From contig CASWRE010000001.1 of NCBI GenBank assembly GCA_949471785.1, positions 151,130-215,129 of the forward strand: DNA of 64,000 bases, written 5' to 3'. Made by a program: the position numbers and the translations under genes. How positions within the stretch are numbered: the stretch's first letter is position 1; the number at the start of each line of letters is the position of its first letter. Source of the stretch: an uncultured Lachnospiraceae bacterium. Lineage in GTDB: Bacteria > Bacillota > Clostridia > Lachnospirales > Lachnospiraceae. Under the pieces are notes generated by a model. The model worked only from the letters and a program-made list of their open reading frames with translations, was not told the DNA's origin and searched no databases. This document shows, in pieces, positions 25,398 through 34,272 of this stretch.

Positions 25398-25847
25398 TTA
25401 ATGCTCCTGGTCAACCCACATCGTACCCGTAATCTTACAGTCTTTGTTGGGATCATTCCCCTTAGCATAATATTTTACTGTTTTGCCCGCTTTTCGATAA
25501 TCCTTAAGCAGCTCAAATGTGGACTCTTTTCCTTTCGTCACAGTTTTTCCATAATCCGCTGTAGATGTCGCGCGCACATAGCTTTTTCCGTTCCAGCCTC
25601 TTAACTGCGCTTTAGACTTTTTATATGAAGCCGCTTTATTATCTGTAGTATACATTGTTTTAACCAGAAGCTCAACATAACCATTTTTTGTTGTCTTATC
25701 CTTTCTGGTAATATATGTGTAACTGTTTCCCTCCACATATGCTTTTGTAAATCCGACAGAAGCAGCAAATACTTCGGGCACACTGCACACGACCAGCATC
25801 ATAACAACAAAACCTGTTATCAATCTCCTCTTCATTGACATCATCAT
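25398..25847 (-). CDS. Small secreted protein of unknown function
   Basis: 149 residues from ATG 25847 (RBS GGAGG eight bases upstream). Signal peptide MMMSMKRRLITGFVVMMLVV ending ...EVFAA. The mature protein is basic and rich in Lys, Thr and Tyr: SYTYITRKDKTTKNGYVEL, VKTMYTTDNKAASYKKSKA, LRGWNGKSYVRATSTADYG and a final TGTMWVDQEH. It looks like an extracellular beta-sandwich. Same kind of gene and same place as the short secreted genes at 21368 and 63427, directly upstream of ABC permease genes. Function unknown. Confidence 0.75.
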   Translation of the reverse strand: MMMSMKRRLITGFVVMMLVVCSVPEVFAASVGFTKAYVEGNSYTYITRKDKTTKNGYVELLVKTMYTTDNKAASYKKSKAQLRGWNGKSYVRATSTADYGKTVTKGKESTFELLKDYRKAGKTVKYYAKGNDPNKDCKITGTMWVDQEH

Positions 25848-26043
25848 GTATTTAGCCTCCAAGACCGCTTTATAAATATTCCTTCTTTTTAATAATACCT
25901 ATTTCTAATGTACGAATTTCATATAACATCTATAACCGTGTATCAACTTTCAGTATTCTAAAAACTATATTTTATAAACACCCCCTGCCATTTTATCATT
26001 AGCAAAGTTTCACTTCGAAGCGCATATATCATTGCTTGCATAT

Positions 26044-26073
26044 AATATACCATTTTAATATTATATATGTCAA
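26044..26073 (-). promoter_or_regulatory. Promoter of the small secreted gene at 25398
   Basis: On the minus strand TTGACA (26073-26068) is followed by TATATT (26049-26044) with an 18-base spacer; GTATAT one base on gives 17. The leader of about 190 bases before the gene is very AT-rich. The remaining 25848-26168 interval contains no gene. Confidence 0.6.
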
Positions 26074-26168
26074 TACTTTATTTATTCTTTATATACATAA
26101 TATTATATATTAGAAAAAAATAGTATTATCAAAACTAATTCCATCATGAAAGCTCATTATCTTTCTCA

Positions 26169-26215
26169 ATAAAAAGAGGCGCAAAGCCTTTATGTATCAC
26201 CAAAGACTTTACGCC
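26169..26215 (-). terminator. Terminator after the alanine/sodium symporter (repeat copy 2)
   Basis: On the minus strand GGCGTAAAG (26215-26207) pairs with CTTTGCGCC (26186-26178) and is followed by TCTTTTTATTG. It is nearly identical, loop included, to the terminator at 22004-22049. Confidence 0.8.
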
Positions 26216-26232
26216 CATCTGTTTTACTGCAG

Positions 26233-27684
26233 TCATTGCCGCCCCTTCGGAAACGCTGAGAGCATAGGCGTCTCCGCCGATCCCTTAAGTACCCGCCGCT
26301 CATAATTCTCCGTAATGGCCGTCACTGTTCCGGAAAGGGCCAAAAGGCCGATGAGGTTGGGCAAGGCCATGAGGCCGTTCAGGGTATCCGCAATCTCCCA
26401 TGACAGGTTTTCACTCATTAGGGCTCCCGCACACACCGCGGCAATAAAGGCAAGCAGATATACTTCCACCGCCTCCCGTCCAAAAAGGTACTCGCAGGCG
26501 ATCGCCCCATAGTGGCTCCAGCCCAATATGGTAGAAAAAGCGAACAGCATCACCGCCACTGCCACAAAACAGGCGCCAAAGCGGCCGAAGGACAGGCCGA
26601 AAGCGGCGCTGACCAAAGAGGCCGACCGCAGCCCCCCGGCGATGGCTCCGGTATCCAGATCGACGAGGCCCGAGGACAGAATGGCAAAGGCTGTCAGCGT
26701 ACACACGGCCATGGTGTCCGCGAACACCTCAAAGATTCCCCACATTCCCTGCTGTACCGGCTCCTTCACATTAGAGCTGGCATGGACCATAACGGAGGAA
26801 CCAAGGCCCGCCTCATTGGAAAATACGCCCCGCTTCATACCCATGACGACGGCCTTTCGCATCCCCGCCCCCAGGAGCCCGCCCCCAGCGGCCCTGAGAC
26901 CGAAGGCTCCGCGAAAAATGGACGTGAAAATTTCTCCGGCCATATGGATATTCAGCAGAAAGATCATGGCCGTACCCGCCATGTAAACCACCACCATAAA
27001 GGGGACGAGCTTTTCCGTCACCGCCGCGATGCGTTTCAGCCCCCCCAGGATCACCAGACCGGCCAAAGCCATCAGAACCGTACCGGTTAAGTAAGGCGGA
27101 ATGCCGAAACCGGAAGACAGATTCGCCGCGATGGCATTGGCCTGGGTCATATTGCCGATGCCAAAGGAAGCCATAAAGCAAAACAGCGCAAACAGACCGG
27201 CCAGAATTCTGCCGATCTGTCTGCACCCTCTCTTTGCGCCGAGCCCGTCCCGCAGGTAGTACATGGCGCCCCCTGCCCATTCCCCTTTCTCATTCTTACG
27301 CCGATAGTAGATCCCCAACACATTCTCGGCGTATTCCGTCATCATACTGAAAAACGCGATCACCCACATCCAGAACACGGCTCCCGGCCCGCCCGCGGTG
27401 ACGGCTCCCGCCACGCCGACAATATTCCCTGTGCCCACCGTGGAAGCCAGCGCCGTACACAGGGACTGGAACTGGGATATGGAGCTGTCCTTTGTATGCT
27501 CCGTCACCCCGGCGTCCGAAAAAATACTGCCTGCCGTCCGGCTCCACCAGTGCCCCAGGCGGGTGATCTGGAAAAATCCCGTCCGCACGGTCATCCACAC
27601 CCCCGTCGCCGTCAGCAGAACCAGCATGGGCAGCCCCCAGACCACCCCGTTTATCATTTCGTTGCACCGTTCGATCATTTCCAT
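26233..27684 (-). CDS. Sodium:alanine/glycine symporter (AGCS family)
   Basis: 483-residue membrane protein with 10-11 helices. It is recognised by the N-terminal VVWGLPMLVLLTATGVWMTV, the GTGNIVGVAGAVTAGGPGAV motif of helix 3, YYRRKNEKGEWAGGAMYYL, MKRGVFSNEAGLGSSVMVHA and the GWSHYGAIACEYLFG stretch. These are hallmarks of the Na+/alanine symporter family. Single-gene unit on the minus strand with its own terminator. Exact amino acid specificity cannot be told from sequence. Confidence 0.93.
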   Translation of the reverse strand: MEMIERCNEMINGVVWGLPMLVLLTATGVWMTVRTGFFQITRLGHWWSRTAGSIFSDAGVTEHTKDSSISQFQSLCTALASTVGTGNIVGVAGAVTAGGPGAVFWMWVIAFFSMMTEYAENVLGIYYRRKNEKGEWAGGAMYYLRDGLGAKRGCRQIGRILAGLFALFCFMASFGIGNMTQANAIAANLSSGFGIPPYLTGTVLMALAGLVILGGLKRIAAVTEKLVPFMVVVYMAGTAMIFLLNIHMAGEIFTSIFRGAFGLRAAGGGLLGAGMRKAVVMGMKRGVFSNEAGLGSSVMVHASSNVKEPVQQGMWGIFEVFADTMAVCTLTAFAILSSGLVDLDTGAIAGGLRSASLVSAAFGLSFGRFGACFVAVAVMLFAFSTILGWSHYGAIACEYLFGREAVEVYLLAFIAAVCAGALMSENLSWEIADTLNGLMALPNLIGLLALSGTVTAITENYERRVLKGSAETPMLSAFPKGRQ

Positions 27685-27906
27685 GGGCCGCCGCCTTTTT
27701 ACTCTTATTTACGGACGGCATGCCGTCGCGTGCCTCCGCTTTACAGTGTATTTTCCCTGCGGCAGAGAAATGACAGACACGGGGATCTTTTTCATCATCC
27801 AAAAAGCGCAAATAAAAAAGGGTAAAGCCTTTATTCCTTACTCCAGCAGCATCCCCCGTACCCGCAGCGAAGGCTGACGCCATACACGGAGACAAGCGGA
27901 CTCTTT

Positions 27907-27941
27907 GTTACTTTTCACGGCCTGGGGCCGCTCAAAGTAAC
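27907..27941. other. Perfect hairpin without T-tract
   Basis: GTTACTTT (27907-27914) pairs with AAAGTAAC (27934-27941) and inside it GGCC/GGCC bases pair again (CGGCC ... GGCCG). It lies just beyond the DUF4250 stop codon. No run of T follows on either strand, so the role as terminator is doubtful. Confidence 0.5.
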
Positions 27942-27951
27942 GATTCTTTCT

Positions 27952-28125
27952 TCACACAAATTTATTCAGTTCCGGATCATACATATAGTCAATAGACGCC
28001 AGTATCCGGCAAAGAGCCACTTCATCCACGTCCAGGCTCTTGCATAATTCCGTCAAGTCCCCATAGTTATCACGAAGCTGGGTATTGATATAACTCAACA
28101 ACATCATGGGATCTCCGGGCAGCAT
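27952..28125 (-). CDS. DUF4250 family small protein
   Basis: 57-residue protein (MLPGDPMMLLSYINTQLRDN, then LTELCKSLDVDE and YMYDPELNKFV). The pattern P-x-D-P-M-M-L-L-S-x-I-N-T-x-L-R-D and the closing Y-x-x-E-x-N-K-F matches DUF4250, a small conserved Clostridial family of unknown function. GGGAGG stands six bases before the ATG. It has no recognisable enzymatic residues. It is not visibly an operon partner of the PucR gene behind it, though both are on the minus strand. Confidence 0.85.
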   Translation of the reverse strand: MLPGDPMMLLSYINTQLRDNYGDLTELCKSLDVDEVALCRILASIDYMYDPELNKFV

Positions 28126-28149
28126 AAGCGTACCTCCCTTTCCAAAAAA

Positions 28150-29703
28150 TTATTCCGTTTCATCCATAATCCGAAAAACGATCAGCAATTCCAGGCGCAC
28201 ATCGGGCTGGTCCAGTTTCAATCCGGAAATCTCCTGAATCCGTTTCAACTGGTAAAGAAATGTGGCGCGCTGCATGTAGAGAACCCGTATGGTATCCGCG
28301 ATACGCATATTTTGCCGGAGGTAGATCTTCAGCGCATGGGTCAGCCTCTGATGCTTTCTTTCATCATAATCCATCAGACGCCGCAGGCCAGACGGAATCA
28401 GCGACTGCGTACACCGGCCGTCCCGGCCCTTTTCCAGCAGGCGCGCAAGGGCGTAATCTTCATAATAATAACACCAGAACATCGGGTTCTTCCGATTGCC
28501 AATCCAGACGGCGGTAACGGCCTGCTGGTAATAATCGCCGGCCAGCTCCACCGAACGGAATTCCCGGCTGACCCCGGCTTTCAGCATCCCCTCCCTGAGA
28601 ATATACACCAGACGCTGCAGAATGTCCATCCTGGGGAACGAGTTCCTGGACAGGTTCACCAGAAGGATGATCTGATCATCCCTGACCAGGGCGGCGCTCT
28701 CCTGCAGGGTCTTTTCTAGCCGCAGGGCCAGAGGAATCGTCCCCCGTATCCGCTGGTCATACCGGCTGGCAAAAACGACAACGCACAGATACCGGTCATC
28801 CCGCCGCCATCCCATATCCGTCAAAGCTATTTCCAGATGCTCCCGCTTTGCTTTCTGCCCCTCCATGAGCTGCTGCAGGCATTCGTCCAAATAGCGGGGA
28901 TGATTGTTAAAATGCATCTCTTTCTTATTCATCATATATAAAACATAGTCCGCCAGATAAAGGAGCAGGGCATAATCGCTCTGCCTTAAGGGCCGGTCGG
29001 TTTCCAACGCCATCAGCCGGGCAATATAAATCCCGCCCTCGCGCAGATTATGGCAGAGAATACGGTATCCCCACCGGTTTGCCGAAAAAATGAAAGGCTC
29101 CACAGCATCAATCGTCTCATTATATTCCTTATCTATTTTCAGTTCCTGTATTTCCTCATCCGGCAAAAACATATTCAGCTCATGTTCAAAATAGATCCTC
29201 TCTTTCAGGGCCTTTTTCCGCTCGCTGTAGAAAATCAGCCGCATGTTTTCAGAATACAGGGATATGGGATTATACAGATAGGGCAGCAGGGCGTTTCCGA
29301 ACAGATTCAGCGGGGCGTCCTCCCGGATTAGCCCGTTCATCTTCTGCTCCAGCTCTTCAAACTCCTGGAAAACCCCGCGGACGGCTTCATAAAGTTCCGT
29401 CATATCCACACTGCCGTCCACGAAGATCACATCCGGCGTCGTTTGGGAAACCGCCTTCTCCGGCATGGGGGAATCCGCTCCTCCCGCCGTGTGCGGGCAC
29501 AGAAAGCAGCCTGTTTCAACGTTTCGCAAGGCCGTCTCCAGTTCTTTGCTCTGTACCAGGGTCGCATAGGACGGCTCCGGCCTTCTTCCCTCCCGAAAAA
29601 AGGCGATTCCCCGCAAGGGCCGCTGCAGATTGCTGCTCGTAAGATAAGATTTCCGAACCGGTATCTTCAGATAATCCAGAAGGATATAGCTGTTGATATT
29701 CAT
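28150..29703 (-). CDS. PucR/CdaR-family transcriptional regulator
   Basis: 517-residue regulator. The N-terminal part (PucR-type ligand domain and GGDEF-like linker) is diverged. The C terminus is the PucR helix-turn-helix: LTHALKIYLRQNMRIADTIR, VLYMQRATFLYQLKRIQEISG and LDQPDVRLELLIVFRI. Such proteins activate catabolic operons in response to a metabolite. It is transcribed away from the nhaC-like / URO-D-like / MFS operon, with a 236-base AT-rich intergenic region, so it most likely controls that operon. Confidence 0.88.
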   Translation of the reverse strand: MNINSYILLDYLKIPVRKSYLTSSNLQRPLRGIAFFREGRRPEPSYATLVQSKELETALRNVETGCFLCPHTAGGADSPMPEKAVSQTTPDVIFVDGSVDMTELYEAVRGVFQEFEELEQKMNGLIREDAPLNLFGNALLPYLYNPISLYSENMRLIFYSERKKALKERIYFEHELNMFLPDEEIQELKIDKEYNETIDAVEPFIFSANRWGYRILCHNLREGGIYIARLMALETDRPLRQSDYALLLYLADYVLYMMNKKEMHFNNHPRYLDECLQQLMEGQKAKREHLEIALTDMGWRRDDRYLCVVVFASRYDQRIRGTIPLALRLEKTLQESAALVRDDQIILLVNLSRNSFPRMDILQRLVYILREGMLKAGVSREFRSVELAGDYYQQAVTAVWIGNRKNPMFWCYYYEDYALARLLEKGRDGRCTQSLIPSGLRRLMDYDERKHQRLTHALKIYLRQNMRIADTIRVLYMQRATFLYQLKRIQEISGLKLDQPDVRLELLIVFRIMDETE

Positions 29704-29939
29704 GAGACGCCCCCATTTATATATTTTGTATGAATCATATTAGTAAAAAACACGCATTTTGTAAATAGTTTTTTTATATTTTCCTGTGCTATCTTATTAT
29801 CAGCAAAATTTTACCGACATTTTTGCAAATTTTTCCTGAGTTTTTGCTTTGTATATCGTCTATTTTGCCATCCGCTTTTCTGAATGGCCTTGCTCTGGCT
29901 GACTATATATTTTATATAAAAAGAAAGGGGTGTCAAACC

Positions 29940-31358
29940 ATGCCCGCAAAAGGAATCATCTCCGGCCTTCCCATTATCGTGCTGATTGTCCTTGTCATGA
30001 TGACAAGACGTATGACCGAATCCATGTTTATCGCCTCTTTGCTGGCCGCTATTCTGGCCTACGGCCCGGCGTTCCTGACCGGCTATATCGAGATGCTGTA
30101 CGCCGCTCTGGGAAACGAATCTTTCCAGCTTCTGCTTCTGGTGGCGGGCGCTTTCGGCGGTATGATCGCCCTTCTGGAAAAAAGCGGCGCCATGTTCGGT
30201 TTCCGGAAAATGATGGTGCGTTTCTGCACCGGCCCCGAAAAGACCATGGCGACGGCCTGGGTACTGGGCGTCATCATCTTCATCGACGATTATCTGAACG
30301 CGCTGGCGGTATCCGTATCCATGAAAGATCTGACCGATCATCACCGCATTCCCCGGGAGCATCTGGCCTACACCATAGGCAGCACCGGCGCCTGTGTCTG
30401 CGTGCTGATTCCCATATCCAGCTGGGCCGCTTTCGCCATCGGTTCCCTGGCAGACTACGGCCTGACCGCAAAAACCTATTATCAAGCCATCCCCTATATG
30501 TTCTATCCCTTCTGCGCCCTGGCCCTGTCTCTGCTTCTGGCCCTCCGGAAATTTCCGCTGCTGGGCGGCATGAAAAAAGCCTATGGACAGGTCGAAAAAA
30601 ACGGGACAGCCGGGAACGCAGCAGATACATCTGCCGGCGACAGCGGACTGCAGAACTATACGGCGGCCGCCTGTAACGCCGCCTCAAAAAGCGCTCCCGG
30701 AGACGTTCCGCAGGAGCCCGCCGTTTCCCCGGAAACTTCCGCCAATGCCTGGAACTTCCTGATCCCCGTCTTCTGTCTGTTCGGGGGCGTCCTTCTTTTT
30801 GACAACAATATTGTCGTGGGAATCCTGCTGGCTCTTACGGCTATGTTCCTGCTGTACTGCGTCAGGGACAAAATGAAAATCACCGTCTTTACGGACTGTT
30901 TCACAGGCGGCATCGCCGATATGGTTCCCCTTTTATTCACGATTATGATGGGATTTGCCATGCAGGACGCGGTGGCCCGGATGGGATTCAACGACTTTAT
31001 CCTGGCCCTCTGTTCCCGGACGCTGCGCCCGGAAATCCTTCCCGCCGCCGCGTTCATCCTGGTGGGCCTGGCCGCCTTTTTCGCCGCATCCTTCTGGATG
31101 CTGATCATCATTACTTTCCCGATCTTCATCCCCCTGGCCCAGACTATGGGGATTGATCCCGCCCTGGTCATCGCCGCCGTGATGTCCGGCGTCGCTTTCG
31201 GGAGTCAGACATGCATCTATTCTGACGCCATGTTCATGGTGGCCTCGGGCACCGGCGTTTCCAACGACGACCAGCTCCGCACCATGGCTCCCTACATAGC
31301 CATAGGCGCCCTGGCCGCTTCCGCACTGTTTCTGCTTGCAGGCTTCCTGCAATCATAA
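29940..31358 (+). CDS. NhaC-family Na+/H+ antiporter-like transporter
   Basis: 472 residues, about 11 transmembrane helices. Family motifs: ITSGLPIIVLIVLVMMTRR-like N terminus (GIISGLPIIVLIVLVMMTRR), FGGMIALLEKSGAMFGF, LGVIIFIDDYLNALAVSVSM (the conserved acidic IIFIDDY) and a C-terminal FGSQTCIYSDAMFMVASGTG. A hydrophilic, low-complexity loop near residues 215-260 separates the two halves. ATG 29940 has the RBS AAAGGGG. First gene of a plus-strand operon with a URO-D-like protein and an MFS carrier. NhaC relatives also include substrate/Na+ exchangers, so it may carry an organic acid rather than protons only. Confidence 0.85.
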   Translation: MPAKGIISGLPIIVLIVLVMMTRRMTESMFIASLLAAILAYGPAFLTGYIEMLYAALGNESFQLLLLVAGAFGGMIALLEKSGAMFGFRKMMVRFCTGPEKTMATAWVLGVIIFIDDYLNALAVSVSMKDLTDHHRIPREHLAYTIGSTGACVCVLIPISSWAAFAIGSLADYGLTAKTYYQAIPYMFYPFCALALSLLLALRKFPLLGGMKKAYGQVEKNGTAGNAADTSAGDSGLQNYTAAACNAASKSAPGDVPQEPAVSPETSANAWNFLIPVFCLFGGVLLFDNNIVVGILLALTAMFLLYCVRDKMKITVFTDCFTGGIADMVPLLFTIMMGFAMQDAVARMGFNDFILALCSRTLRPEILPAAAFILVGLAAFFAASFWMLIIITFPIFIPLAQTMGIDPALVIAAVMSGVAFGSQTCIYSDAMFMVASGTGVSNDDQLRTMAPYIAIGALAASALFLLAGFLQS

Positions 31359-31501
31359 TACACGCGGCATCGCTCCTGCATCCCTGCCCACAGGGAAATG
31401 CCGGCGGCCGCCAAAAACATCATGCGCCCCGTCGTCTCTCCCGCTTTTACGGATGCGGAAACACTTCCGGGCGCAAGCAACCCATAAAGGAGGAAACAAT
31501 C

Positions 31502-32494
31502 ATGCTGACAAAAAGACAAAATCTGCTGGAGACGATCCGGGGCGGTAGCCCTGACCGCTTCGTAAACCAATTCGAGTATATGGATATCGTCTACTCCCAC
31601 CCCTTTGACCTGCAAGATCCCTATCCCGCATACGGCCAGCACAACGTAACCAATTCCTGGGGCGTCACCCTGTCCTGGCCGGAGGGCACGCCGGGGGGAT
31701 TCCCGGTGCATACCCCCGAAAAAATCGTATGCAAAGATATCGAGGAATGGAAAAAATATGTAAAAGCGCCGGCCATGGCCTTCACGGAAGAACAATGGGA
31801 GACCGCCATTAAGGACGCCGAGGCCATCGACCGCAGGGAAAAATTTGTCACCGCCTTTATGGCCCCCGGCATTTTCGAGCGGTGCCACTACCTGATGAAA
31901 ATCGAGGAATGCATGACGGCTTTCTACACCAACCCCGATGAAATGAAAGACATGATCAAATACATCGCCGAGTGGGAACTCACATGGGCCGACCAGATGT
32001 GCGCCCACGTACATCCCGACTGCCTGTTCCACCACGACGACTGGGGAACGCAGATTTCCACCTTCATCTCACCGGATATGTTTGCGGAATTTTATCTGGA
32101 TATTTATAAAGAGGTCTACGGCTTCTACAAAGACCACGGCGTAGAGGTCATCGTCCACCATTCCGATTCCTACGCGGAGACTCTGGTCCCCTATATGATC
32201 GAGATGGGCATTGATATCTGGCAGGGCGTAATGACCACCAATAATATCCCGGAAATGATAAAGAAATACGGCGACAAAATTACCTTCCAGGGCGGCATCA
32301 ATTCCGCTTCCGTAGATCATCCGGGCTGGACAAAAGAAGAAGCCGCCAGAGAAGTCCGGCGGGCCTGTACGGAATACGGCAAAAAAGCCTTCATTCCCAA
32401 TCTGTCCCAGGGCGGGGATTTCTCCACCTTCGAGGGGGTCTATGAGGCCGTTTCCGAGGAAATTGACAAGATGAGCAAAGAAATGTTTGCGTAA
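31502..32494 (+). CDS. Uroporphyrinogen decarboxylase (URO-D) family protein
   Basis: 330-residue TIM-barrel protein of the URO-D superfamily, most like the methyltransferase branch (MtaA/MtbA/CmuA) that handles methyl groups on corrinoid proteins. Visible: RRQNLLETIRGGSPDRFVNQ-like start (KRQNLLETIRGGSPDRFVNQ), CLFHHDDWGTQISTFISPDM, VIVHHSDSYAETLVPYMIEM, GIDIWQGVMTTNN and ITFQGGINSASVDH. The zinc ligands of MtaA (His-x-Cys and a late Cys) are not present: the sequence reads HHSDS and LSQGGDF instead. So the chemistry may differ. Good RBS (AAAGGAGGAAAC). Between an NhaC-like and an MFS transporter, with a divergent PucR regulator; function likely in degrading an imported, perhaps methylated, compound. 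Confidence 0.85.
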   Translation: MLTKRQNLLETIRGGSPDRFVNQFEYMDIVYSHPFDLQDPYPAYGQHNVTNSWGVTLSWPEGTPGGFPVHTPEKIVCKDIEEWKKYVKAPAMAFTEEQWETAIKDAEAIDRREKFVTAFMAPGIFERCHYLMKIEECMTAFYTNPDEMKDMIKYIAEWELTWADQMCAHVHPDCLFHHDDWGTQISTFISPDMFAEFYLDIYKEVYGFYKDHGVEVIVHHSDSYAETLVPYMIEMGIDIWQGVMTTNNIPEMIKKYGDKITFQGGINSASVDHPGWTKEEAAREVRRACTEYGKKAFIPNLSQGGDFSTFEGVYEAVSEEIDKMSKEMFA

Positions 32495-32529
32495 CTATTT
32501 TTAAAAATATGGAAAAAGGGAGAATACAT

Positions 32530-33726
32530 ATGACAGCGAAAAAATTTGATTTTAAAACCATTATGCTGATACTGGTACTGTTCTTAAGCAATATCGCGAT
32601 CATGGGAACCACCTTCTATGCGGTGATCATGACACAGCTCTATGCCAATTATGAGGAGTGGGTCATTAACCTCACCATGTCCCTGCCCGGCCTGATCGGC
32701 ATGTTTGCCTGTCTGATCTGCGGGAAGATCTGCGACAAACTGAATAAAAAATGGCTGTTTATCGCCGGGCTCGTTCTGTTCGCCCTGACCGGCACAAACC
32801 TGGGCGGCATCGCCTACAACAGCAATCTGCTGATGATCGGCGCGGCCGCTTTCAACGGCGGCATCTGTTACGGCATGGTCAGCGTATCCGCCGTGGGCCT
32901 GATCAGCGACTGTTTTGGAGATGAAGAATTGCGGGGCACGGTCATGGGCTGGTACAACGGGGCCATGGCCCTGGTAGGAGCCGCGCTGAGCTTTGCCTAC
33001 GGTATGGCCGCCACCGTGGAGTGGAAGCTGGCCTCCGCCGTAAACTGGGCGACGGCGCTGGTCGTGGTACTGGCGGTCTTCTTCGTCCCCTCCTGCCCGC
33101 CCCGGAACAATACCGACGCCGCATCCGGCACAGAGAAAGTAAAAGGGGAAAAGGGATGGGCCAACCGCCTGATCCCCCTGGTGCTGGCTTTCTTCCTGGT
33201 AAGCTTTGCCATTATGTCCGTCATGACCTATATTGACCTGTACGTTACCGCCAATAATCTCGGCGACGCGTCCCTGACCGGCCTTTTTGGCTCCGTACAG
33301 ACCATTGCTTCCTTCTTCGCCTGCACTTTCTTCGGCTTCACCTACCAGAAGCTGGGAACCCGGATATCCATTCCCGCCTACCTGCTTCTGGCAGTCAGCG
33401 TACTGCTGATGTTCCTCTTCCCCTCCCGGGCCGTCATGCTGGTATCCAGCGCCATCATGGGCGCATCCTGGGGCACCGTGTACACTTACTGGTTCTTCCG
33501 GGCCACCGTCGTCGTTCCGGAAAATATGGTGGGCACCGCCACCGGCATCATCACCACCGCCAATTCCCTGTCCTATCTGCCCATGGCCTATGTGGTTACG
33601 GGGCTGATGGCCTTTATGAAAGTGGATAACTTCAGAAATATTTTCCCGTTCTACATTACCATTGTCGCCGTCGTATTCGTGGGCGCGATCGTGCTGAACG
33701 GCAGAGCCAAACCGGAAGAAAACTGA
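32530..33726 (+). CDS. Major facilitator superfamily transporter
   Basis: 398 residues with 12 predicted helices in two halves separated by a hydrophilic loop near residues 190-210 (SCPPRNNTDAASGTEKVKGE). MFS-A loop GKICDKLNKKW after helix 2, and VMGWYNGAMALVGAALSFAYG in the first half, fit a uniporter or symporter of the OFA/oxalate-formate antiporter-like group, but the substrate is unknown. ATG 32530 is chosen because GGGAG lies about nine bases upstream. It is last in the operon with the NhaC-like and URO-D-like genes. Confidence 0.85.
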   Translation: MTAKKFDFKTIMLILVLFLSNIAIMGTTFYAVIMTQLYANYEEWVINLTMSLPGLIGMFACLICGKICDKLNKKWLFIAGLVLFALTGTNLGGIAYNSNLLMIGAAAFNGGICYGMVSVSAVGLISDCFGDEELRGTVMGWYNGAMALVGAALSFAYGMAATVEWKLASAVNWATALVVVLAVFFVPSCPPRNNTDAASGTEKVKGEKGWANRLIPLVLAFFLVSFAIMSVMTYIDLYVTANNLGDASLTGLFGSVQTIASFFACTFFGFTYQKLGTRISIPAYLLLAVSVLLMFLFPSRAVMLVSSAIMGASWGTVYTYWFFRATVVVPENMVGTATGIITTANSLSYLPMAYVVTGLMAFMKVDNFRNIFPFYITIVAVVFVGAIVLNGRAKPEEN

Positions 33727-33737
33727 CGCAAAATTTT

Positions 33738-33773
33738 ACAGGGGCCGTGATCATTACGATTCACGACCCCTGT
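33738..33773. terminator. Convergent terminator hairpin
   Basis: ACAGGGGCCGTGA (33738-33750) pairs with TCACGACCCCTGT (33761-33773) with one mismatch. On the minus strand AAAATTTTGCG follows, so it can end the 47-residue gene; it also lies 12 bases past the MFS stop and may serve both strands. Confidence 0.7.
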
Positions 33774-33802
33774 AACGACTTGCCAGGGACTATCTTAGGG
33801 TG

Positions 33803-33946
33803 TCATTTCCCTGCTCCATTTTTAGGAGTCGGCTTGTACTGCTCATCTCCTGACTCAATGTAGAGGACAAAATCATTAATTTCTTTTTCCGTCCATCCCG
33901 CGGCGCGCAAACCCAAAAGCAATCTCGCAACCTCTGTCATATTCAT
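33803..33946 (-). CDS. 47-residue small protein of unknown function
   Basis: A short minus-strand gene: MNMTEVARLLLGLRAAGWTE, then KEINDFVLYIESGDEQYKP and a short basic tail. GAAAGGAACG stands before the ATG and a hairpin terminator lies 30 bases after the stop, so it is probably real. The amphipathic helical pattern (LLLGLRAAGWTEKEINDFVL) looks like a small DNA- or protein-binding helix bundle of the kind carried by mobile elements. No function assigned. Confidence 0.65.
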   Translation of the reverse strand: MNMTEVARLLLGLRAAGWTEKEINDFVLYIESGDEQYKPTPKNGAGK

Positions 33947-34192
33947 GATATCACGTTCCTTTCTGAATCCAATATTTAATGCGCTCTAGCTTTATTGTAA
34001 TGCCTGTGGATTGTTTCGTCAACTGCCATACCAAATAACGGATTTAACAATGTAACAATTCTGTCGCACATGTACTGCTCGCTCCGTGAGCAGTAACCCG
34101 AATTATTTCTTCCCGCCGGCGTATGACTTTCTGTGTTCCGCTGATATTTCCGTTTCCCTCAGGGGATACCCGATGCATCCGGCGCTCTTTAT

Positions 34193-34254
34193 GGAAAGTG
34201 TACTTGACATTGCTAAACTTATGATGCATAATCATAATGTAAAGTATACTTTCC
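34193..34254 (+). promoter_or_regulatory. Promoter and twin operators of the XRE regulator gene
   Basis: TTGACA (34204-34209) and CATAAT (34227-34232) are separated by 17 bases. The promoter is bracketed by two similar sites: AAAGTGTACTT at 34195-34205, overlapping the -35 box, and the perfect palindrome AAAGTATACTTT at 34241-34252, just past the transcription start. Together they form a 62-bp inverted arrangement, the expected operator layout for a small autorepressor such as the XRE protein that follows. The rest of the 33947-34192 gap has no gene. Confidence 0.75.
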
Positions 34255-34272
34255 AATGCAGGAGGAGCCATT

